The notes under the pieces were generated by a model. That model had not been told where the DNA came from. It did not search any database and saw nothing but the letters and a program-made list of their open reading frames with translations. Of a DNA stretch of 44,578 nucleotides, positions 22,878 to 31,421 are shown piece by piece. This DNA is from Microbacterium sp. (GTDB lineage: Bacteria; Actinomycetota; Actinomycetes; Actinomycetales; Microbacteriaceae), in NCBI RefSeq assembly GCF_011620715.1, contig NZ_WOYP01000074.1, positions 1 to 44,578 of the forward strand, written 5' to 3'. The translations under genes and the position numbers were made by a program. Every line of letters begins with the position of its first letter. The first letter of the stretch is position 1.

Positions 22878-22910
22878 TTCTCATATTCCCTAACGTGATC
22901 AGGCGCGCGC

Positions 22911-23105
22911 TCAGCGGCCGAGAAGCTTCTTGGCCTGCTTGGTGTCAGCCTTGGACAGGACCTGGTCCTGATTCAGGCGTCGCGTGCGCTTGCTGGCCTT
23001 GCCCTCCAAGTTGTGGCGCATACCGGCCTGCTGCTTCATCAGCTTTCCGCTGCCGGTGATCTTGAACCGCTTCTTGGCGCCCGAATGGGTCTTCTGCTTC
23101 GGCAT
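22911..23105 (-). CDS. rpmI: 50S ribosomal protein L35
   Basis: [44 protein letters not shown]. Confidence 0.98.
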   Translation of the reverse strand: MPKQKTHSGAKKRFKITGSGKLMKQQAGMRHNLEGKASKRTRRLNQDQVLSKADTKQAKKLLGR

Positions 23106-23174
23106 CTCTTGTTCCTTCGTGTGTCGCCCTGGCGGGCTTCGTGGTGTTTCCCGCGTGGCGGGAGTGCGTGGGAC

Positions 23175-23795
23175 CTACTCGGCGGGCGCCGGGGCCGGTT
23201 CTGTGGCGGGACCGCCGTGGGCCGCCGAGCGAGCGGCTTCCTTGTTCGCAGCGCGCTGCGCATTCTGCTCGGTCTTCACTTCGGACTTGTTCTTGTGCGG
23301 GGCGACCACCATGACCATGTTGCGCCCGTCGATCGTGGGGTTGGACTCGACGGTTCCGAATTCGGCCACATCCTCCGCGAACTTGCGCAGGAGTCGCACA
23401 CCCTGCTCGGGGCGCGACTGCTCGCGGCCGCGGAAAAGGATCATGGCCTTGACCTTGTCGCCCGCCTTGAGGAAGCCCTCGGCGCGCTTGAGTTTGGTCG
23501 TATAGTCGTGTGCCTCGATCTTGAGACGGAAGCGGACCTCTTTGAGGATCGTGTTCGCTTGATTGCGCCGGGCCTCCTTGGCCTTCTGCGCTGCTTCGTA
23601 TTTGAACTTCCCGTAGTCCATGATCTTGACGACCGGCGGCTTCGAGTTGGGAGCCACCTCGACAAGGTCGAGATCGGCATCCTGCGCCAGACGCAAGGCA
23701 ACCTCGATGCGTACGACGCCGACCTGCTCTCCGTTCGGGCCCACGAGGCGGACCTCGGGCACGCGGATGCGGTCATTGGTGCGGGGATCGCTGAT
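23175..23795 (-). CDS. infC: translation initiation factor IF-3 (non-canonical ATC start)
   Basis: [49 protein letters not shown]..., SD AGAGGAG 6 nt before ATC. No ATG/GTG/TTG near this position in frame. Confidence 0.92.
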   Translation of the reverse strand: MSDPRTNDRIRVPEVRLVGPNGEQVGVVRIEVALRLAQDADLDLVEVAPNSKPPVVKIMDYGKFKYEAAQKAKEARRNQANTILKEVRFRLKIEAHDYTTKLKRAEGFLKAGDKVKAMILFRGREQSRPEQGVRLLRKFAEDVAEFGTVESNPTIDGRNMVMVVAPHKNKSEVKTEQNAQRAANKEAARSAAHGGPATEPAPAPAE

Positions 23796-24031
23796 GCGGA
23801 ACTCCTCTTGTAGCGGATGTCGGCCACCGCGAAGCAGGATGCATCGCGGGCGAAAGAGGGACTCGATTCCACCCGCACGACGCAGGAGCGTCGGCTTCCG
23901 CACCCGATACCCACTGCCAGGCTGTCTGGACCTGCTGCCGTAGGACGACCTCGTCCTGATCGGACGAAGCGGAGTGCATGACCCGGTAGCCTGGAACGGC
24001 AAGCGCGGGTGGGATCTGGATCCTCTTTCGT

Positions 24032-24052
24032 TCCGGAGCGAGACGCTCCGGA
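24032..24052. repeat. hairpin in the infC / DUF1844 divergent region
   Basis: TCCGGAGCG-AGA-CGCTCCGGA perfect inverted repeat. On the minus strand it lies just downstream of a TAAACT -10 (24067-24062). Confidence 0.75.
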
Positions 24053-24081
24053 GCCTGTTCAAGTTTAGCAGAAAGTGACAC

Positions 24082-24501
24082 GTGGATACGATTCGGGACG
24101 CCGACGACGATCTTGAGGCCGGCCGCAAGGCGCAGGATGCCGAACGCCAGGCTCGCTGGGAAGCGCAGGAGCGTGCCGCTTCGGCCGCGACGCGCGACAT
24201 CGCAGACGTCCCCGCGGTCGAGGTGATCACGACCGCCTCCGTGCACCTGATGAGCGCCGCCGCAGTCAAAGTCGGCCTCGCGGACGACCCGTCGGCCCAG
24301 ACCGACCTCGATGAGGCCCGCAAGCTCATCAATGCCCTGGCAGGTCTCATCACTGCCGGCGCGCCGGAGATCAGCGACATGCACGCTCGGTCGCTGCGCG
24401 ACGGTCTGCGCTCGCTGCAGCTCGCCTTCCGCGAAGCATCCGTGATTCCCGACGCCCTCGGCAAGGGACCTGGCGAGAAGTGGACCGGTCCGGTCAACTA
24501 G
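24082..24501 (+). CDS. DUF1844 domain protein
   Basis: [45 protein letters not shown] start. Confidence 0.85.
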   Translation: MDTIRDADDDLEAGRKAQDAERQARWEAQERAASAATRDIADVPAVEVITTASVHLMSAAAVKVGLADDPSAQTDLDEARKLINALAGLITAGAPEISDMHARSLRDGLRSLQLAFREASVIPDALGKGPGEKWTGPVN

Positions 24502-24531
24502 TTCCGGATGCCGGCAGTTCCGGATGCCGGC
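24500..24531. repeat. 16-bp tandem direct repeat
   Basis: AGTTCCGGATGCCGGC twice in tandem, covering the stop codon/3' flank of the DUF1844 gene. Confidence 0.9.
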
Positions 24532-24606
24532 AGCCGCTGTTGATCGCGTCACCCCCCTGCGATCATTCGCAGGTCGCAGCCTCGCCCGCGAGAGTGCCCA
24601 CGCGCT

Positions 24607-25389
24607 TCAGGCGCGGGCGAGCTTGACGGTCAGCGAGTCGACGAGAACGGCGATTCGATGATCCGCCGCCCAACGCTTTGCGAGGCGACCCAGCACGGCG
24701 TCGAGCTCGGACTGCTCGAGTCCGTGGATGAGATCCAGACGCACGACGAGCTCGGGGCCCCTCAGCCGGCCGGTCGGGTCCCCGGCCTCCACGGCGAGAT
24801 CGATCACGGCCAGCTCTCCCTGCACGCTCTCCTGCAGCCCGGCGAACACCTCCGGCGAGGCGAAGCTCGGCTCCCAGGCGATACCCTGTGCGATCGCCCA
24901 CACTGCCGGGCGCCGGAGCACGAACTCGGTCTCGGAACCCGGGTCGATCACGATCAGATCCGTGTCGTCGGCCGATGCGGCAACCGCGGTGCGCACGCCG
25001 TCAGCCGGCACCGGCCGAGCGGCGGCATCCCAACGGCTCATCGCCGCGACGGAGCTGAAGACCGGCAGCACGCTGCGGCCGTCGGGGGCTGCCACCGTGA
25101 CGATCGACAGCTCCTGCGTCTTGTCCACGACCAGCCCGTGCGGGCCGACGCCCTCGTCGCCCTTCTGAGCGATGAGCGGGATCAGCACGCGCGCGGCGCG
25201 GTACGCGTCCACCACGGCAACGGGGTCGCCGCCACCGTCGCGAAATGCCGCGAGCGCCGCGAGCAGGCCGGGATCGGCCGACCCGTCGTCGCTCGCGTGG
25301 GGATTGGGTTCGAAGCGGCGCCCCTCCCAGGGCACACCCGCGGAATCCCCAGCGCGAAGATGGTCGTGCGATTCAGTGCCCTGCGACAT
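24607..25389 (-). CDS. SseB family protein
   Basis: [17 protein letters not shown]..., [26 protein letters not shown]..., typical SseB N-domain. ATG 25389 overlaps the hisA 3' end. Confidence 0.8.
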   Translation of the reverse strand: MSQGTESHDHLRAGDSAGVPWEGRRFEPNPHASDDGSADPGLLAALAAFRDGGGDPVAVVDAYRAARVLIPLIAQKGDEGVGPHGLVVDKTQELSIVTVAAPDGRSVLPVFSSVAAMSRWDAAARPVPADGVRTAVAASADDTDLIVIDPGSETEFVLRRPAVWAIAQGIAWEPSFASPEVFAGLQESVQGELAVIDLAVEAGDPTGRLRGPELVVRLDLIHGLEQSELDAVLGRLAKRWAADHRIAVLVDSLTVKLARA

Positions 25390-26119
25390 CCAGCGCCTCG
25401 GCGAGTGTGAACGCACCCGCGTAGAGGGCCTTTCCCACGATCGCGCCCTCTACGCCGATCGGCACGAGGTCGCGCAGGGCGGCGATATCATCCAGGCTCG
25501 AGACGCCACCCGATGCGATCACCGGCCTGGTGGTGCGCGCCGTGATCTCGCGGAGCAGTTCGATGTTGGGACCTTTGAGCGTTCCGTCCTTGGTGACGTC
25601 CGTCACCACGTACCGGCTGCAGCCCGCCTCTTCGAGCCGCTCCAGGACGGTCCAGAGGTCGCCGCCCTCCCGCGTCCAGCCGCGCGCCGCGAGTGTGGTC
25701 CCCCGCACATCGAGCCCGACCGCGATCGCATCGCCGTAGCGGCCGATGACATCCGCCGCCCACTCCGGGTTCTCCAGCGCCGCCGTCCCCAGGTTGATGC
25801 GCGAGGCGCCGCTCTCCAGCGCCGCCTCCAGACTGCGGTCGTCGCGAATGCCGCCCGAGACCTCGACCTGCACGCCGCGCACCTGCTTGATCACCCTGCG
25901 GATGATCGCAGCGTTGCTGCCGCGCCCGAAAGCGGCATCGAGGTCGACGAGGTGGATCCAGACGGCGCCCTGCCTGGCCCACTCCAGGGCCGCGCCGAGC
26001 GGGTCGCCGTAGTCGGTCTCGGTGCCGGCCTCGCCCTGGGTGAGGCGGACCGCCTTGCCGTCGGCGACATCGACAGCCGGCAGCAGGGTCAGCGCGGGTA
26101 TAGAGGCGAAATCGTTCAT
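25373..26119 (-). CDS. hisA: phosphoribosyl isomerase HisA/PriA
   Basis: [58 protein letters not shown]..., [24 protein letters not shown]. Confidence 0.95.
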   Translation of the reverse strand: MNDFASIPALTLLPAVDVADGKAVRLTQGEAGTETDYGDPLGAALEWARQGAVWIHLVDLDAAFGRGSNAAIIRRVIKQVRGVQVEVSGGIRDDRSLEAALESGASRINLGTAALENPEWAADVIGRYGDAIAVGLDVRGTTLAARGWTREGGDLWTVLERLEEAGCSRYVVTDVTKDGTLKGPNIELLREITARTTRPVIASGGVSSLDDIAALRDLVPIGVEGAIVGKALYAGAFTLAEALDVAGH

Positions 26120-26174
26120 GGCTCCTCGTGCGGGGACGACGCGAGAGCCTTGCGCTTTCGCAGATGACACGAGT

Positions 26175-26852
26175 TCAGAGGGTAGCCCTGCCGAGCCCGT
26201 CGATCCAATTGGCGAGAAGCCGGATGCCGGCATCGCCCGATTTCTCGGGGTGGAACTGGGTCGCCGACAGCGGCCCGTTCTCGACGGCGGCCAGGAACGG
26301 CTGCCCATAGGTGCACCAGGTCACCGCCGGCTCGGGGAACGGCGGCTGCACGTCCAGCAGCCACTGCTGCGCGGCGAAAGAGTGCACGAAGTAGAACCGC
26401 TCGTGCTCGATCCCGCGGAACAGACGCGAGCCCGCGCCCGCCTCGACGGTGTTCCAGCCCATGTGCGGCAGCACCGGCGCGTCGAGTTCGGTGACGGCGC
26501 CGGGCCACTCGCCCATGCCCTCGGTGTCGACGCCGCGCTCGACGCCACGCTCGAACAGCACCTGCATGCCGACGCAGATGCCCAGCACCGGCCGGCCGCC
26601 TGCGAGCCGCCGGTCGATGATCTCATCGCCCCGGCTCGCCCGCAGCGCCTGCATCACGGCTTGGAAGGCACCGACGCCGGGCACCACGAGACCGTGCGCA
26701 TCGTCGATGAGACCGCGGTCGGCCGTCAGCCGGGCATCGGCTCCCGCAGCGGCGAGGGCCTTCACCGCGGAGTGGACGTTGCCCGAGCCGTAGTCCAAGA
26801 CCGCGACCAGCGGCTTCTCGCTCACAGCGCCCGTCTCGCGCCCTGCACTCAC
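26175..26852 (-). CDS. hisH: imidazole glycerol phosphate synthase subunit HisH
   Basis: [56 protein letters not shown]. Confidence 0.96.
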   Translation of the reverse strand: MSAGRETGAVSEKPLVAVLDYGSGNVHSAVKALAAAGADARLTADRGLIDDAHGLVVPGVGAFQAVMQALRASRGDEIIDRRLAGGRPVLGICVGMQVLFERGVERGVDTEGMGEWPGAVTELDAPVLPHMGWNTVEAGAGSRLFRGIEHERFYFVHSFAAQQWLLDVQPPFPEPAVTWCTYGQPFLAAVENGPLSATQFHPEKSGDAGIRLLANWIDGLGRATL

Positions 26853-27463
26853 AGGGCACCCTTCGTGCTCGGCACGCCCTCCACCAGCGGGTCCAGTGCC
26901 TTCGCCTGCCGGAACGCGCGGGCGAACGCCTTGTACTCGGCCTCGGCGATGTGATGGGGGTCGCGCCCGGCGAGCACGGCCACGTGCACGGTCAGCCCGG
27001 CGTGGAAAGCGATCGCTTCGAAGCTGTGCCGCACCAGCGATCCGGTGAAGTGGCCGCCGATGAGGTGCAGCTCGAAACCGGCCGGCTCGCCACTGTGGAC
27101 CAGGTAGGGCCGGCCACTGATATCGACCACGGCCTGGGCGAGGGCCTCGTCGAGCGGCACGAGGGCGTCGCCGTATCGCGAGATGCCGGTCTTGTCGCCG
27201 AGGGCCGCACGGATCGCCTGGCCCAGCACGATCGCCACATCCTCCACCGTGTGGTGCGCGTCGATGTCGGTGTCGCCCGAGGCGCGCACGGTCAGGTCGG
27301 TGAGCGAGTGCTTCGCGAACGCGGTCAGCAGGTGATCGAAGAACGGCACGGTGGTGTCGATGTGACTGCGACCGGGTCCGTCGAGGTCGATCTCGAGTTC
27401 GACGGTCGACTCGCTCGTTGAACGGCGCAGCGCTGCGGTGCGGGTTGCTCCGGGGCGGGTCAT
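26849..27463 (-). CDS. hisB: imidazoleglycerol-phosphate dehydratase
   Basis: [54 protein letters not shown]. Confidence 0.97.
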   Translation of the reverse strand: MTRPGATRTAALRRSTSESTVELEIDLDGPGRSHIDTTVPFFDHLLTAFAKHSLTDLTVRASGDTDIDAHHTVEDVAIVLGQAIRAALGDKTGISRYGDALVPLDEALAQAVVDISGRPYLVHSGEPAGFELHLIGGHFTGSLVRHSFEAIAFHAGLTVHVAVLAGRDPHHIAEAEYKAFARAFRQAKALDPLVEGVPSTKGAL

Positions 27464-28542
27464 GACGCTGAGTCTAACGAGGCCAGGGCCTCCAGGAACG
27501 CGGTCGTCTCCGGCTCGGTGCCGGCCGTCACACGCAGGTGCTGAGGGATGCCGACATCGCGGATCAGGACGCCCTTGTCGTACAGCCCCTGCCAGGTGGC
27601 GGCCGCGTCGTGCAAGCCGCCGAACAGCACGAAGTTGGTCCAGGACTCGTAGGGCTTGTACCCGATCGCCGCGAGGGTGGCCGAGATGCGGTCGCGCTGG
27701 GCGACGATCTCATCGACCATTCCGAGCATCGTCGGCGCGTGGCGCAGGGCGGCGTTGGCGGCAGCCTGCGTCAGCGAACTCAAGTGGTAGGGCAGCCGCA
27801 CCAGGCGCAGGGCATCGACGACGGCGGCATCCGCGGCGAGGTAGCCGACACGGGCACCGGCGAAGGCGAAGGCCTTGCTCATCGTCCGCGACACCACCAG
27901 TCGCTCGCGACCGGGCAGCAGGGCGAGCGCGGACCCGGAATCCCGCGGCGCGAACTCCTGATACGCCTCGTCGACCACGACGATCCCCTCGGTGGCGTCG
28001 TAGACGGCTTCGATCACCTCGAGCGTCATCGGCGTACCGGTGGGATTGTTCGGCGCGCACAGGAAGACGACGTCGGGCTGCGCCTCGGCGACCTGCGCCG
28101 CCGCGCTGCCGGCATCGACCGAGAAGTCCGCCGCACGCGTTCCGGCGACCCAGGAAGCTCCGGTCGCGCGGGTCAGGAGCGGATACATCGAGTACGTCGG
28201 GGCGAATCCGAAAGCGGTGCGGTCCGGGCCGCCGAAGGCTTGGAGGATGTGCTGCAGCACCTCGTTCGAGCCGTTCGCCGCCCAGATCTGCTCGCGCGTG
28301 AGCCCGTAGCCGAGGTACTCGGCGAAGCCCTCGCGCAACGCAGCGAATTCGCGATCGGGGTACCGGTTCACATCCCGCAGCGCCATGGCGACAGCATCCA
28401 GGATGTCACCGGCGACTTCCTCAGGAACGGGATGCGTGTTCTCGTTGACGTTCAGCGCCACCGGCAGCGCCACCTGCGGCGCGCCGTATGGCGTCATGCC
28501 GCGGAGGTGGTCGCGGAGGGGCAGATCGTCGAGACGGGTCAC
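27460..28542 (-). CDS. hisC: histidinol-phosphate aminotransferase
   Basis: [63 protein letters not shown] 28542, 7 nt behind TACGAT (ATG 28551 is the alternative). Confidence 0.94.
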   Translation of the reverse strand: MTRLDDLPLRDHLRGMTPYGAPQVALPVALNVNENTHPVPEEVAGDILDAVAMALRDVNRYPDREFAALREGFAEYLGYGLTREQIWAANGSNEVLQHILQAFGGPDRTAFGFAPTYSMYPLLTRATGASWVAGTRAADFSVDAGSAAAQVAEAQPDVVFLCAPNNPTGTPMTLEVIEAVYDATEGIVVVDEAYQEFAPRDSGSALALLPGRERLVVSRTMSKAFAFAGARVGYLAADAAVVDALRLVRLPYHLSSLTQAAANAALRHAPTMLGMVDEIVAQRDRISATLAAIGYKPYESWTNFVLFGGLHDAAATWQGLYDKGVLIRDVGIPQHLRVTAGTEPETTAFLEALASLDSAS

Positions 28543-28600
28543 CCCTCCCATCGTAGAGGGCCAGGCCCGCCGCGGGCGGCCCCGATTGCAGCGCTGCGGC

Positions 28601-28948
28601 TCAGGGGCTGGGCGTGTACTCGGCGGGAATGGAGAGCTGCTGACCAGCCGAGAGCGTGACTCCATCAAGTGCGTTCAGGCGCACGATCGCATCCACGACG
28701 TCGCGCGGGTCCGCCCCCGGCGCGACCTGCTCGGCGATGGACCAGAGCGAGTCTCCGGGTGTCACCGTGAGCGTCGCGAACGACCCACTCGGCGCGCCGG
28801 TGTCGCGGGAGGCGAGGGCGCTGCCGCCGCCGAACACGGCCAGGCTCAGGGCGACCGCCGCAGGCAGCGCGGCGAGCGCGGCGACGATGCGTCGACCGCG
28901 CACGGTGAGACGCATTCTCGTCGCACCGGGAATGCTGATCACTGTCAT
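28601..28948 (-). CDS. LysM-domain membrane/secreted protein, divergent from lexA (YneA/Rv2719c-like SOS cell-division suppressor candidate)
   Basis: N-terminal TM segment followed by a LysM domain ([50 protein letters not shown]). Position and orientation relative to lexA match yneA (Bacillus) and Rv2719c (Mycobacterium). Confidence 0.85.
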   Translation of the reverse strand: MTVISIPGATRMRLTVRGRRIVAALAALPAAVALSLAVFGGGSALASRDTGAPSGSFATLTVTPGDSLWSIAEQVAPGADPRDVVDAIVRLNALDGVTLSAGQQLSIPAEYTPSP

Positions 28949-28968
28949 GTCTTCCTCCTGCTGAAAGA

Positions 28969-29022
28969 GAAGAGATTCGCATCCGCGGCTCGGCCGGGAG
29001 CCGCGCATGCGAACTTCTCTTC
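28969..29022 (-). repeat. ~22-bp hairpin in the 5' UTR of the LysM gene
   Basis: GAAGAGA-TTCGCAT-C-CGCGGCTC (28969-28991) pairs with GAGCCGCG-C-ATGCGAA-CT-TCTCTTC (28998-29022), with a 6-nt loop, one mismatch and a 2-nt bulge. Confidence 0.9.
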
Positions 29023-29053
29023 CGAAGCTAGCTTCGATATTGTCAGATGTCAA
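29023..29053 (-). promoter_or_regulatory. LysM gene promoter with embedded palindromic operator (candidate LexA site)
   Basis: Minus strand TTGACA (29053-29048), 17-nt spacer, TAGCTT (29030-29025). The perfect palindrome CGAAGCTAGCTTCG spans 29023-29036 over the -10. Confidence 0.75.
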
Positions 29054-29209
29054 CCGGCGCCCCGTGGCCTCGTCCTTCGAACGCGACACGCGGACGTGAT
29101 GCGGCTCAGACGGGCCGGAACCGGATACGGTTTCGATGGGAACACCCCACCACGGGCCTCCGACATTCGAAGACCGATGCCCCGATCGGGCGAGACAGGA
29201 GCAGGAACC

Positions 29210-29890
29210 ATGAGCGAGGCGAATGGACGCGAGAAGCCGCAGACGCGCCGACGCAAGAGCCTGAGCGACAAGCAGCTCGCCATCCTCGAGGTGATCCAGC
29301 GCTCCATCGCGCGGTATGGCTATCCGCCGAGCATGCGAGAGATCGGCGACGCCGTCGGGCTGAAGTCGCTGTCGAGCGTGACGCACCAGCTGAACCAGCT
29401 CGAGCTCAGCGGCTACCTGCGCCGGGATGCCGGCAAGACCCGCGCCATGGAGGTCCTCATCGACCTGCCCGGCATGTCGACCGAGAACCCGGCAGACAAC
29501 GCGCCGAGCGTCGGCGATGCGGCCATGGTGCCGCTGGTCGGAAGGATCGCTGCCGGCGTGCCGATCACCGCGGAGCAGCAGGTGGAGGAGATCTTCCCGC
29601 TCCCCCGGCAGCTCGTCGGCAAGGGCGATCTGTTCATGCTCAAGGTCTCGGGCGAGTCCATGATCGACGCCGCGATCTGCGACGGCGACTGGGTCGTCGT
29701 GCGCCAGCAGCAGACGGCGGAGAACGGCGACATCGTCGCGGCCATGCTCAACGAAGAGGCGACGGTCAAGACGTTCCGCCAGCGCGACGGCCACACGTGG
29801 CTGCTCCCGCGCAACTCGGCGTTCGAGCCGATCCTCGGCGACGACGCAGTCGTGCTCGGCAAGATCGTGGCGGTTCTGCGCGCCGTCTGA
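29210..29890 (+). CDS. lexA: LexA repressor
   Basis: [66 protein letters not shown]; self-cleavage region VGRIAAGVP and VSGESM catalytic Ser. Confidence 0.98.
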   Translation: MSEANGREKPQTRRRKSLSDKQLAILEVIQRSIARYGYPPSMREIGDAVGLKSLSSVTHQLNQLELSGYLRRDAGKTRAMEVLIDLPGMSTENPADNAPSVGDAAMVPLVGRIAAGVPITAEQQVEEIFPLPRQLVGKGDLFMLKVSGESMIDAAICDGDWVVVRQQQTAENGDIVAAMLNEEATVKTFRQRDGHTWLLPRNSAFEPILGDDAVVLGKIVAVLRAV

Positions 29891-29987
29891 GCGAGCCTCA
29901 CCGGCACGCCGCAGAATCACCCGATCCGGGTGGGACGCCGACGGGGCAGTTGCGCCATGATGAGGTCATCCGCACCGAGGAGGCCAC

Positions 29988-31421
29988 ATGTCCGATACAG
30001 CTGCCGACGATCTGCAGGCGCAGATCGACGCGCTTCGCACCGAGAACGAGAAGCTGCGCGCGCAGACGCTGGTCTTGGAAGACGAGACAGCCGTGCCCGC
30101 GCGTCGGGCGAGCGGCCGCTGGCGGGCCGTGGTGTCCGCGATCTGCATCGTCATCGCGGCGATCCTCGTGCCGGTCTCGATCGTCAGCGCGTGGGCGCGC
30201 GTGCAACTGGTCGACGAGGACGCGTTCGTCAACACCCTCGCTCCCCTCGTCGACGACCCGGCCGTACAGGCGCTGATCGTCGACGAGACCATGTCGGCCA
30301 TCACCGCAGAGGTGGACTTCAACCAGATCACCGCGAACGTCTTCGACGGCATCGCCGGACTCGGGCTGCCGCCGCGCGCCGTCCAGGCGCTCGACCTGCT
30401 GCAGGCACCTGCCGCAGACGGCCTCGAAAGCCTCGTGACCCAGACCGTCACGCGCGTCGTCGAATCCGATGCCTTCGCCGATGTCTGGGCGACCGCCACC
30501 CGCGCAGCCCATCGCGCGCTGACGACCGCGGCCACGTCGGACGGCGGCGGCCTCGTCGTCGAGACGCCCGACGGCGTCGGCATCCAACTCGGCGCCGTCG
30601 TCGAACGCGTCAAGCAGAACCTCGTCGATCGTGGCCTCGGCGCCGCAGAGCTCATCCCGACCGTCGACAGGGTGGTGATCATCGGCGAGGGCGACACCCT
30701 CGCCGCGATCCGCACCGGGTACGCGATCGTCGCCACGATGGGATGGTGGTTGCCGGTCATCACGCTCGCCCTGTTCGGGCTCGGCATCCTGCTCGCGCGC
30801 CGGCGCAGCACCGCGATCCTCGGCACAGGTCTCGGCCTCGCGATCGGGGCGGCGACGCTCACGGCAGGCCTGTCGATCGGCAGCATTGCCATGGGCATCG
30901 TCGCCGGCGATCTCGATCTGTCCCCCACGGCACTCGAGGCGATATACCAGCAGCTCGTCGGAGCCATGACGCAGACCGCCCTGGTGATCATGCTGCTGGG
31001 CGTGCTGGTGGCCGTGGTCGGATGGCTCATGGGCGGCTCACGGCCTGCGCGCAGTGTGCGCTCGGCGACCGCGAGCCTCAATGGCTCGGCCCGGAAGCAA
31101 CTCTCGGAGCACGGGCTCGACACCGGCGCTTTCGGCTCGTGGCTCGGGCGCTACCGAGTGCTCGTGCGGATCCTCATCGCCGCTCTGGCCGTACTCTGGC
31201 TTTTCGCGATGCGCCCGCTGTCGGTGGGCGAGATCATCCTGGTCATCGTTGTCGCCCTCCTCGTCGGGTGGATCCTCGAGCTGCTGCAGCGTCGCGATGA
31301 CGCACCGGTGCCGGATGCCGCGGACGCCGGAGCAGACGCCGGACCCATGGATGCCGGACCCATGGATGCCGCCGCCGCGTCGGCCGCGGCATCCACACCG
31401 GAACAGACGCCTAAGCGATGA
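29988..31421 (+). CDS. multi-spanning membrane protein of unknown function
   Basis: N-terminal coiled-coil-like DLQAQIDALRTENEKLRAQ, one TM, extracytoplasmic domain, C-terminal TM cluster and an Ala/Asp/Met-rich tail with DAGPMDAGPMDA. Confidence 0.8.
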   Translation: MSDTAADDLQAQIDALRTENEKLRAQTLVLEDETAVPARRASGRWRAVVSAICIVIAAILVPVSIVSAWARVQLVDEDAFVNTLAPLVDDPAVQALIVDETMSAITAEVDFNQITANVFDGIAGLGLPPRAVQALDLLQAPAADGLESLVTQTVTRVVESDAFADVWATATRAAHRALTTAATSDGGGLVVETPDGVGIQLGAVVERVKQNLVDRGLGAAELIPTVDRVVIIGEGDTLAAIRTGYAIVATMGWWLPVITLALFGLGILLARRRSTAILGTGLGLAIGAATLTAGLSIGSIAMGIVAGDLDLSPTALEAIYQQLVGAMTQTALVIMLLGVLVAVVGWLMGGSRPARSVRSATASLNGSARKQLSEHGLDTGAFGSWLGRYRVLVRILIAALAVLWLFAMRPLSVGEIILVIVVALLVGWILELLQRRDDAPVPDAADAGADAGPMDAGPMDAAAASAAASTPEQTPKR

